Shown: positions 53,694-60,759 of the stretch, piece after piece
Layout of the letters: each line of letters begins with the position of its first letter
How positions within the stretch are numbered: position 1 is the first letter of the stretch
Assembly (NCBI RefSeq): GCF_001618005.1
Contig: NZ_LQXA01000030.1
Location: 62,001 to 126,000, forward strand
Length of the DNA stretch: 64,000 nt
From: Clavibacter tessellarius
GTDB lineage: Bacteria > Actinomycetota > Actinomycetes > Actinomycetales > Microbacteriaceae
Reading direction: 5' to 3'
Program-made: the position numbers and the translations under genes
The notes under the pieces: model-generated
Seen by the model: only the letters and a program-made list of their open reading frames with translations
Told to the model about the DNA's origin: nothing
Database searches by the model: none

Positions 53694-55058
53694 TCAGCCG
53701 CGCCGCAACGCGAGCGCGTCGCGGAGGGCGGTGGCGGAGGCCGCGGTGCTGTCGATGCGCCAGTCCGCCTCCTTCTGGAAGTCGAACCACACGAAGCCGA
53801 GCACGTCGGGCTGTGCCTGCAGGTACGCGACGAGGTCGCGGTTCCAGGCGGACTTGGATCCGCCGACCTCGCTCGACGCCACCTCGCCGATGACGAGCGG
53901 CTTGCCGGGCGCGACCGCGCGGAGGCGGTCGATGCCGGGGCCGAACAGCGTGGCCGGATCCGTCCACCGCTGGCCGGGCGCGGAGCCCCAGTTGTAGCCG
54001 TCGAGCGCGACGACGTCGACCTGGTCGCTGCCGGGGTAGAGCGAGGCCAGGTCGGTGGATCCCTGGTACGGCACGTTCGGGCTCCAGACCCACTTCACGT
54101 TGGTGGCGCCCTGCGCGGCGACGAGGTCGTGCACGTGCTTCCACGCGGCGACGTACGAGCCGGACGCGTTGCCGTTCACGCCGTCGGACCACGGGTACCA
54201 GTTGCCGTTCATCTCGTGGCCGTAGCGGAGGTAGACGGTCTTGCCGTACTTCGCGAGGTCGGCGCCCCACGACCGGATGTAGGCGTCGTGGTCGCCCGCG
54301 ACGATGCTCGCGTTCGTGTACGCGGACTGGGTGGTGCCCGCGCCGCCCTGCCACGGCTCCCACGTGACGAGGCTGTCGGCGCCGCGCGCGGCGACGCTCT
54401 GGAGGCCCGCGATCGGGGCCGGGTGCGTGAAGTCGACGTGGCTCATCACGATGGACGGGCTCTCGCCGAGCTCGACGGAGGCGGCGTCGAGCTCGCCGTT
54501 CGCGGTGGGGCCGCCGGGGGTCGAGAGGCCGAGGCGCAGGCGGGCGGAGCTGATGGCGGGGGCCGACGAGGTGGCGGGGGCGGGCGTCGCGGCGGCCGGG
54601 ACGGTCGGCGTCGCGGCGGGCGCCGGGGTCGTCGTCGGCGCGGGCGCCGGGGTGGCGAGGCGGGCGGATCCGCTCGACTTCGCCGGGGCCACCGTGAACG
54701 TCGTCGCGGCGGAGCGCGTGCCGGAGGTCGCGGTGATCTTGATGGTCGAGAGCGCGGTGCGGGGGATGGAGATCGCGGTCGTGAACGTGCCCGTGGCGGT
54801 GGTCGTGATGCTCTTCGCGGCGGACCCGGCGGCGACGACCGCGGCCTTCTTCGCCGTGAAGCCCCTGCCCGTGACGGTCACGGCCGTGCCGACGGGGCCG
54901 GAGGCGACGGAGAGGACGACCGCGGCGGGGGCCGTGGGGACGGGCTGCGCCGCGGCGGCGCGGGAGGCGACGGCCGGTGCGACGAGCACGGTCGCCGTCA
55001 CGACCGCCGGTGCGACGGCGGTGACGACAGCGCATTTGAGGCGGCGACGAGTGGGCAT
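53694..55058 (-). CDS. Secreted glycoside hydrolase family 26 protein with N-terminal Ig-like domain (mannanase-like), copy 1
   Basis: The 454-residue protein has a signal peptide (MPTRRRLKCAVVTAVAPAV...), then an IPT/Ig-like domain (about 45-120; GPVGTAVTVTGRGFTAKKA) and a Pro/Thr/Ala linker. The C-terminal catalytic domain is GH26-like: acid/base Glu282 in YGHEMNGNWYPW and nucleophile Glu392 in VIGEVASSEVGGS. GH26 enzymes cut beta-mannans, found in plant cell walls. Its stop at 53694 leaves 143 bp to the next gene. It is a close paralogue of the gene at 55171. Confidence 0.9.
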   Translation of the reverse strand: MPTRRRLKCAVVTAVAPAVVTATVLVAPAVASRAAAAQPVPTAPAAVVLSVASGPVGTAVTVTGRGFTAKKAAVVAAGSAAKSITTTATGTFTTAISIPRTALSTIKITATSGTRSAATTFTVAPAKSSGSARLATPAPAPTTTPAPAATPTVPAAATPAPATSSAPAISSARLRLGLSTPGGPTANGELDAASVELGESPSIVMSHVDFTHPAPIAGLQSVAARGADSLVTWEPWQGGAGTTQSAYTNASIVAGDHDAYIRSWGADLAKYGKTVYLRYGHEMNGNWYPWSDGVNGNASGSYVAAWKHVHDLVAAQGATNVKWVWSPNVPYQGSTDLASLYPGSDQVDVVALDGYNWGSAPGQRWTDPATLFGPGIDRLRAVAPGKPLVIGEVASSEVGGSKSAWNRDLVAYLQAQPDVLGFVWFDFQKEADWRIDSTAASATALRDALALRRG

Positions 55059-55122
55059 GGCGATAGGGTCCTTCCCCCGATGGATGTATGCGATCGTATG
55101 TACTTCGGCGCCCTCCGTCCAG

Positions 55123-55132
55123 CGGATGTCCG
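55123..55132. promoter_or_regulatory. CGGATGTCCG dyad before GH26 copy 1
   Basis: CGGATGTCCG forms a small dyad in CCAGCGGATGTCCGTCTGG, whose flanks CCAG/CTGG extend the symmetry. It lies about 65 bp upstream of the GH26 copy 1 start. The same core occurs before copy 2, so a common regulator is possible. Confidence 0.45.
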
Positions 55133-55170
55133 TCTGGCGACGGGATCCGCTGGCGGGGGCTGAGCGGCTA

Positions 55171-56187
55171 TCAGACGCGGCGGGCGGCGAGCGCGTCGCG
55201 GATGGCCGTGGCGGAGGCCGCGGAGCTGCCGATGCGCCAGTCCGCCTCCTTGTCCATGTCGAACCAGACGAAGGCGACCACGTCGGGCTGGGCCTGCAGG
55301 AACGCGACGAGGTCGGTGTCCCACGCGGCCTTGGATCCGCCCACCTCGGACGACGCGGTCTCGGCGATGATGATGGGCTTGCCCGCCGCGACGGCACGCA
55401 GCCGCTCGAGGCCGAAGCCGAAGAGGTCGGACGGCGAGACCCAGGCGCGGCCGGCGACGCCGGTGCCCCAGTTGTAGCCGTCGAGCCCGACGACGTCGAC
55501 GTACGCGGCGCCCGGGTAGAGGCCGGCGAGCGGGGTGGATCCGGTGTACGGCACGTTCGGCGTCCACACCCAGCGCACGTTGGTGGCGCCCTGGGCGACG
55601 ACGACGTCGTGCACGTGCTTCCACGCGGCGACGTAGGAGCCCGGCGCGTTGCCGTTGACCCCCTCGGCCCACGGGTACCAGTCGCCGTTCATCTCGTGCG
55701 CGTAGCGGAGGGAGACGGGGCCGCCCCAGGCGGCCAGCTGGGTGCCCCACTCGCGGAGGTAGGCGTCGTGGTCGCCCGCGAGGATGCTCGCGTTCGAGAA
55801 GCCGGGCTGGTTCACGCCGCCCCCGGCCTTCCACGGCTCCCACGTGAGGAGGCTCTCGGCGCCGCGTGCGCGGACCTGGTCGAGGGCGGCGATGGGCGGC
55901 GCCTGCGTGAAGTCGGCGTAGGAGAGCACGATGCTCGGGTCCTCGCCGACCTGCGCGGCGACCTGGTCGAGCTCGCCGCCGGCGGTGGGACCGCCGGGGG
56001 TCGCGACGCCGAAGCGGAGCCGGGCGTCGGAGACGGTGGGGGCGGCGCTGACGGCGGTCGGCGCGGTGCTCGCGGCGCCGCTGCTGGCGGCGTTGGCGGG
56101 GGATGCTGCGGTGAGGATCCCGGCGGTGAGGGCGGCACCCAGGAGGAGGGTGGTCGCGAGGCGGATGGGGCGGTGGTGGTGCTGCAT
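55171..56187 (-). CDS. Secreted glycoside hydrolase family 26 protein (mannanase-like), copy 2
   Basis: The 338-residue protein has a signal peptide (RPIRLATTLLLGAALTAGILTAASPANA, about 1-34) and a GH26 catalytic domain directly after it. Acid/base Glu165 is in YAHEMNGDWYPW and nucleophile Glu276 in IIAETASSEVGGS. Most of the domain aligns with copy 1 (TPGGPTA, SYVAAWKHVHD, GLDGYNWG), but it lacks the Ig-like domain and linker. An in-frame TTG at 56196 is an alternative start. Tandem location indicates gene duplication. Confidence 0.9.
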   Translation of the reverse strand: MQHHHRPIRLATTLLLGAALTAGILTAASPANAASSGAASTAPTAVSAAPTVSDARLRFGVATPGGPTAGGELDQVAAQVGEDPSIVLSYADFTQAPPIAALDQVRARGAESLLTWEPWKAGGGVNQPGFSNASILAGDHDAYLREWGTQLAAWGGPVSLRYAHEMNGDWYPWAEGVNGNAPGSYVAAWKHVHDVVVAQGATNVRWVWTPNVPYTGSTPLAGLYPGAAYVDVVGLDGYNWGTGVAGRAWVSPSDLFGFGLERLRAVAAGKPIIIAETASSEVGGSKAAWDTDLVAFLQAQPDVVAFVWFDMDKEADWRIGSSAASATAIRDALAARRV

Positions 56188-56202
56188 TGTGTCCAATTTT
56201 CT

Positions 56203-56214
56203 GCGGATGTCCGC
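56203..56214. promoter_or_regulatory. GCGGATGTCCGC dyad before GH26 copy 2
   Basis: GCGGATGTCCGC is a 5-bp dyad with a TG centre, 16 bp upstream of the GH26 copy 2 ATG. It shares its 10-bp core with the site before copy 1. Its position close to the start suits repression. Confidence 0.45.
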
Positions 56215-56354
56215 TCCCTGGAAGCTATCCGACGCTCCTCGGGCTGGACCGCCCGATGTCCGCTCACGGCCGGACGGTCAGGGGATGGTCGGGTCCGCTC
56301 GCGTCCGCGCATCCGTCCGCCCGTGCGCCCGTGATCTGCCGAGCGGCGACGCGC

Positions 56355-56849
56355 TCAGCCCTCGGCGACGGGGAGGTGCGCCGGCTGCTCGTCGCCGGGG
56401 TCGGGCGCGAAGGCGATGGACTCCTCGATCAGGCTGACCACCACGTCGACCTCCGCCTCGTCGCGCGGGCCGTAGACGAGGAACTCGGTGCCGTAGTCCT
56501 CGTACTGGTGCGGCGTCGCCCAGCCGAGCGCGGTCAGCTCGGTGCCGCGGGCGACCGGGAGGCAGAGGTGCAGGGACGTGTCGTCGACGCCGTGCAGGTG
56601 CACGGGCTCGAGGCGGCCCTCCGGCGCGAGCGACGCCCAGGGGACGATCGGCTCGGCGAGGTCCTCGAGGAAGAGGCCGCGCGACGTGGCGGGGGACACC
56701 TGGCTGTGGCTCTCGCGCACCCCGGGCAGCGCGAACGCGCGCGCGACGAGACGGCCCCAGAGCTCCGGTGTCGCGCGGTCGGTGAGCTGCCGCTGCGGGC
56801 CCTCGTCGGAGAGGGTCGGGCGCGGGCCGCGGCGTGGGGTGGAGATCAC
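56355..56849 (-). CDS. DUF5519 (luciferase-superfamily) protein
   Basis: The 164-residue protein shows the conserved pattern SQVSPATSRGLFLEDLAEPIVPWASLAPEG... with VHLHGVDDTSLHLCLP at about 82-97 and a late YGPRDEAEVDVV. These blocks belong to the small DUF5519 family, found in many actinobacteria. It lacks a signal or membrane helix. Activity is unknown; the name 'luciferase' in some annotations is formal only. Confidence 0.8.
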   Translation of the reverse strand: MISTPRRGPRPTLSDEGPQRQLTDRATPELWGRLVARAFALPGVRESHSQVSPATSRGLFLEDLAEPIVPWASLAPEGRLEPVHLHGVDDTSLHLCLPVARGTELTALGWATPHQYEDYGTEFLVYGPRDEAEVDVVVSLIEESIAFAPDPGDEQPAHLPVAEG

Positions 56850-56906
56850 CCGTCGAACGTATCGGCGTGGCTAGGGTGCCGGAAACCCCCGGACGACGGA
56901 GACGCG

Positions 56907-57341
56907 ATGAGCTACGACGAGTACGAGCACGCCTTCGATGAGGCGCCGCGCGCCGGTGTCCGCAGGTCGCGCGTGCCGTGGGCCGGACGGCGGGAGCCGC
57001 GCGAGCGGAAGGCGCCGGGCTGGGGTGACCGGGTCGCGGTGGTGATCCTCTTGGGCGTCGAGGGGATCGTCGCGTGCGGGGCGTACCTGCAGGTCCTCCT
57101 CAGCGGCATGTTCTTCGACCGATGCGCGGATCCATCCCTCACCTGCGACTACGCGCTCGGGGACGTGGTGATGACGACGGCGCGCGCCGCGGTGGCGGTC
57201 GTCGTGATCCTGTCGGTGGTGGCCGTCGTCCTCCGGAGCGTGCGGCGGCGGTCGGCGTGGTGGGTGCCGCTCGTCGGGTGCGTCGTCCTGGTCGCGGTGA
57301 CGTACGGCACCGGCGGCCTCATGGACCTCGCGGCGACGTGA
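56907..57341 (+). CDS. Small membrane protein (paralogue 1 of a pair)
   Basis: The 144-residue protein has a charged N-terminal part (1-42) and three membrane helices (VAVVILLGVEGIVACGAYL; TTARAAVAVVVILSVVAVVL; WWVPLVGCVVLVAVTYG). Between the first two is an extracytoplasmic loop with two Cys (DRCADPSLTCDYALG). The pattern Cys-loop-CDYxLG, then RRRSAWWVP, is shared with the protein at 58119. ATG 56907 follows GGAGACG. Function unknown; the paralogues bracket a C39-like peptidase gene. Confidence 0.68.
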   Translation: MSYDEYEHAFDEAPRAGVRRSRVPWAGRREPRERKAPGWGDRVAVVILLGVEGIVACGAYLQVLLSGMFFDRCADPSLTCDYALGDVVMTTARAAVAVVVILSVVAVVLRSVRRRSAWWVPLVGCVVLVAVTYGTGGLMDLAAT

Positions 57342-57393
57342 GCCGAGCCCGCCGCCGTGGGAGCGTGGGACGCATCCGACCCGAGGAGCCCGC

Positions 57394-58005
57394 ATGACCA
57401 CGTACCCGTACGAGTCGCAGTGGGGCGACCTCGCCTGCAACGCGCCCCTCATCGAGCGCGGCGAGAGCCCGGCCGGGTTCTTCGACTGGCGCACCGAGGG
57501 CTATCCGTCGGAGGCCGAGTACCTCTTCTGGTCCGGGCACGTGTGCGGGCTGGCGGGGCTGCGGTCGGTGCTCACGGCGTGGATCCCGTCGGCCGGCGCG
57601 CTCGGCATGCACGAGCTGATCACGCGCGCCGTCGCCCGCGCCGCCCTCACGCGTGACGGCGACGACGTCGGCGGGCTGTACTACCGGCCGTTCGCGGAGT
57701 GGGTGCGCGACGACTTCGGGATCGAGGCGCTCGTGCACCCGCGGATCGACGTGCCCGAGCTGCTCGCCGAGGTGGGCGAGGGGCGGGTGGTGCTCGCGTC
57801 GGTGTCGTCGGAGATCCGCTACCCGGAGCGGCCGGCGACCCGGCGCGGCGGGCACCTCGTGCTGGTGCACGCGTTCGACGGGGAGACAGCGACGTTCCAC
57901 AACCCGTCGGGCGTGGGATCCACGGCGGCGGACGCGCGGCTCGGGGTGGCGGACTTCGCGCGGTTCTCGGCCGAGCGCGGGGTGACGCTGGTGCGGCCGG
58001 GCTGA
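57394..58005 (+). CDS. C39-like cysteine peptidase-fold protein
   Basis: The 203-residue protein looks like a peptidase C39 family fold: WSGHVCGLAGLRSVLTAW at about 47-64 with candidate catalytic Cys52, GGHLVLVHAFDGETATFHNPSG at about 152-173 with candidate His and Asn/Asp. The usual 'QxxCG' start is replaced by GHVCGL. No signal peptide or ABC domain is fused, so it is not a bacteriocin exporter peptidase. It may be an amidase or protease acting in the cytoplasm. It lies between two paralogous membrane-protein genes on the same strand. Confidence 0.72.
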   Translation: MTTYPYESQWGDLACNAPLIERGESPAGFFDWRTEGYPSEAEYLFWSGHVCGLAGLRSVLTAWIPSAGALGMHELITRAVARAALTRDGDDVGGLYYRPFAEWVRDDFGIEALVHPRIDVPELLAEVGEGRVVLASVSSEIRYPERPATRRGGHLVLVHAFDGETATFHNPSGVGSTAADARLGVADFARFSAERGVTLVRPG

Positions 58006-58118
58006 GCGGACGCGACTCGCGGATCGCCCGCGCCGCAAGACCCTTCCGCGGCGGACGCCGGACCGCTACCGTCGCGCACACCCGCCGATGCGCGGGCCCG
58101 ACTCCGACGGAGGACACC

Positions 58119-58496
58119 ATGAGCCAGCAGCAGACCATGCAGCGCCCGAGCCTCGCCGGGCCGGAGCCGATCCGGCCGCCGTACGACGCCCGGCTCGCGA
58201 TGATCCTGCTCGTGACCGAGGGGGTGCTCGCGTTCGCGGGCCTCATCGCGATGGTGGTCGCGAGCTGGATCCCGGACCGCTGCGGCACGCCCGGCTGCGA
58301 CTACCCCCTCGGCGTGCTGGCTTCGCGGCTCTGGGTCGCGGGCACGATCGGCGTCCTCGTCCTCTCCCTCGCCGCGACGGTCGTCTGCCGCACGCGCCGC
58401 GTGAACGCGTGGTGGGCGCCGGCGACCGGCATCGTGCTGATCCTCGGGATCAACGTGGCGGCGCAGATCATGACGGGTATCGCGACGACGCCCTGA
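58119..58496 (+). CDS. Small membrane protein (paralogue 2 of a pair)
   Basis: The 125-residue protein has three membrane helices (MILLVTEGVLAFAGLIAMVV; AGTIGVLVLSLAATVVC; ATGIVLILGINVAAQ), an extracytoplasmic loop PDRCGTPGCDYPLG, and RRVNAWWAP before the last helix. The loop CDYxLG and the RRxNAWWAP stretch match the protein at 56907, so the two are paralogues. ATG 58119 follows GGAGGAC. A terminator follows directly. Function unknown. Confidence 0.7.
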   Translation: MSQQQTMQRPSLAGPEPIRPPYDARLAMILLVTEGVLAFAGLIAMVVASWIPDRCGTPGCDYPLGVLASRLWVAGTIGVLVLSLAATVVCRTRRVNAWWAPATGIVLILGINVAAQIMTGIATTP

Positions 58497-58515
58497 CGGA
58501 TGCCCGACGGACGAG

Positions 58516-58552
58516 ACGAGCCCGGCCCCGCGCAATGCGGGGCCGGGCTCGT
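58516..58552. terminator. Bidirectional hairpin terminator
   Basis: A perfect 16-bp stem (58516-58531 with 58537-58552; core GAGCCCGGCCCCGC) has a 5-nt loop GCAAT. It lies between the convergent membrane-protein gene and SDR gene. Confidence 0.9.
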
Positions 58553-58584
58553 GTCGTGCGTGCAGGGTGCGGATCAGCCGCGAC

Positions 58585-59289
58585 TCACGGCCAGCTGTCC
58601 TCGAGCTCGTGGGTGATGACGAGCTCGCGGATCTCGCAGCCGCGCGGCTGGCCGAGGATGAACATCACCGAGTCGGCGACGGCGGCCGGGTCGTTGAGGT
58701 TCGCGTCGGAGCCGGGCTTGTACTTCGGGTCGCGGTCGTCGAAGAAGTGGGTCTTCATGCCGGAGGGGATCAGCGTGGTCACGCCGACCTCGCCCTTCGT
58801 CTCGGCAGCCAGCGCGCGCGTGAAGCCGAGCACGCCGAACTTGGAGGCGCAGTAGGCGGTCGCGTCCGAGACGGCCTTGATGGCGAGCGACGACGCGACG
58901 GTGACGACGCGGCCGTGCGACTCGGTGAGGAACGGCAGCGCCGCGCGGACGACGGCGACCGTGCCCATGAGGTTCACGCCGATGACCTTCTCCCACTCGG
59001 TGGGGGCGACGTCGACGAGGCGGCCGCAGCGGTCGATGCCCGCGGCGGTGACGACGGCGTCGAGGCCGCCGTGCGCCTGGGCGATCTCGGTGACGAGCGC
59101 CTCGGTGGCGCGGGTGTCGGAGACGTCGATGCGGTGCGCCTCCATGCCGGTGACGCTCGACGTGTCGAGGTCGAGCACGATGGGCTCGCCGCCGGCCGCG
59201 AGGACCGCCTGCGCGACCGCGGCGCCGAGCCCGGACGCGCCTCCGGTGATGAGGACGCGGCCGGTGCTGGGGCGGGGGGAGTCGGTCAT
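58585..59289 (-). CDS. Short-chain dehydrogenase/reductase
   Basis: The 234-residue protein has the SDR Rossmann motif VLITGGASGLGAAV at about 12-25, an NAAG-like TAAGID at about 81, and the catalytic Tyr/Lys in DATAYCASKFG at about 143. SDRs use NAD(P)H to reduce or oxidise carbonyls; the substrate is open. It lies 87 bp after the heptose operon on the same strand, so it may be its last gene and act on a nucleotide sugar, although the sequence is closer to classical SDRs than to sugar epimerases. Confidence 0.9.
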   Translation of the reverse strand: MTDSPRPSTGRVLITGGASGLGAAVAQAVLAAGGEPIVLDLDTSSVTGMEAHRIDVSDTRATEALVTEIAQAHGGLDAVVTAAGIDRCGRLVDVAPTEWEKVIGVNLMGTVAVVRAALPFLTESHGRVVTVASSLAIKAVSDATAYCASKFGVLGFTRALAAETKGEVGVTTLIPSGMKTHFFDDRDPKYKPGSDANLNDPAAVADSVMFILGQPRGCEIRELVITHELEDSWP

Positions 59290-59376
59290 GGGTGTTCCTT
59301 CCGTGGTGCGGATCGCGCCCGTTCGGCGCGGGGGTGCGGGGGAGTCGTGCGGATCAGGGGCTCAGCGCATCAGGGC

Positions 59377-60759
59377 TCAGCCGACGCGGGCGAGCGCGCC
59401 CGCGAGCTTCGTGGTGGAGCGGCCGGGGTGGTACGGGACGGTCACGGCCTGGCCGCCCCACTCGGCGATGACCGCCGCCTCGGGGAGGTCCTCAGTGCGG
59501 TAGTCGCCGCCCTTGACCCAGAGGTCGGGTTTGATCGAGCGCAACGCCTCCTCGGGGGTGTCCTCGGAGAAGAGCACGACCGCATCCACCACGCCGAGCG
59601 ACATCAGCAGATCCACGCGGTCCTCCTCGGTCATGATCGGGCGCTCGGGTCCCTTGAGGCGGCGCACCGAGTCGTCCGAGTTGAGGAGCACGACCAGGCA
59701 GTCGCCGAGCGCGCGGGCCGCGGCGAGGGTGCGGGCGTGGCCGGCGTGCACGAGGTCGAAGCATCCGCCGGTCGCGACGACGGTGCCACCGGCGGCGCGG
59801 GTCGCGCGCACGACCTGGAGGGCGCTCGCCGCGTGGCCGCCGATGGGGCGCGCCGCGGGCGGACCCACGAGGGTGGCGACGCCGCCCGCGTCTACGTACT
59901 CCGCGGCCGCGGCGACGGCGTCGCGCACGGCGTCCTCCACCGCGGATCCGCCGGCCAGCGCCGCGAGGGCCGTGGCCGCCAGGCGGTCGCCCGCGCCGCA
60001 CGGGTCGCCGGTCGCGACGAGCGGGGCGGGCACGACGACGGGCATGGATGCGCCCGCCGCACCCGACGCGGGCGCCGACACGAGCAGGGCGCCGCGCTCG
60101 CTCATCGTGACGGCGACCGTGCCGACGCCCCACTTCTCGCGGAGCAGGCGGGCGGCGTCGGCGGCCGCGGACACGTCGCGTCCGGCGATCCCGGAGAACG
60201 CGCGCGCCTCGGCCAGGTTCGGGGTGGCGAGCGCGGTGTTCGGGACGGGCGGCTCGCCCGCGGGGTGCGGATCCCACACGAGCGGCACCACGGCGGCGCG
60301 CGCGTCGAGGGCGGCGCGGAGGCGCGGGTCGCGCGTGACGCCGCGGCCGTAGTCGGCGACCACGATGGCATCGGCCGTGGCGATCGCGTCGAGCATCTCG
60401 TCGGTCGCCTCCGGCGTGGGTGGCGGCGCGCAGCCCTCGTCGATGCGGGCGATGGCGTGGCCGTCGGCGCGGACGCGGGTCTTCACGGGCGTGGGCGCGC
60501 CCGACGGGCCGGCGACCACCTCGATCCGATCGAGGCACGCGCGCAGCGTCTCCGCGCGGTGGTCGTCGGAGAGCACGGTGACGAGGCGCACGTCGTGGCC
60601 GTCGCGCGCGAGCATCGTGGCGACGAGGCCGGCGCCGCCCGCGCGGGGCAGCGACTCCTCCACCTCGATGACGGGGACGGGCGCGTCGGGGCTGAGCCGG
60701 TGCGCGGCGCCGGTCATGTCGACGTCGAGGAGCACGTCGCCGACCACGACGATCCTCAT
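59377..60759 (-). CDS. hldE: Bifunctional heptose kinase/nucleotidyltransferase (HldE-like), copy 2
   Basis: The 460-residue protein joins a PfkB kinase (about 1-300; VVGDVLLDVDMTG, LPRAGGAGLVATML, GDPCGAGDRL at about 220) and a nucleotidyltransferase domain (about 315-455; GGCFDLVHAGHARTL with HxGH, LNSDDSVRRLKG). The kinase motif GAGD and HxGH are both intact. It differs clearly from copy 1 at 38804, so the copies are old or separately acquired. ATG 60759 overlaps the upstream fusion gene by four bases (ATGA). Confidence 0.9.
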   Translation of the reverse strand: MRIVVVGDVLLDVDMTGAAHRLSPDAPVPVIEVEESLPRAGGAGLVATMLARDGHDVRLVTVLSDDHRAETLRACLDRIEVVAGPSGAPTPVKTRVRADGHAIARIDEGCAPPPTPEATDEMLDAIATADAIVVADYGRGVTRDPRLRAALDARAAVVPLVWDPHPAGEPPVPNTALATPNLAEARAFSGIAGRDVSAAADAARLLREKWGVGTVAVTMSERGALLVSAPASGAAGASMPVVVPAPLVATGDPCGAGDRLAATALAALAGGSAVEDAVRDAVAAAAEYVDAGGVATLVGPPAARPIGGHAASALQVVRATRAAGGTVVATGGCFDLVHAGHARTLAAARALGDCLVVLLNSDDSVRRLKGPERPIMTEEDRVDLLMSLGVVDAVVLFSEDTPEEALRSIKPDLWVKGGDYRTEDLPEAAVIAEWGGQAVTVPYHPGRSTTKLAGALARVG

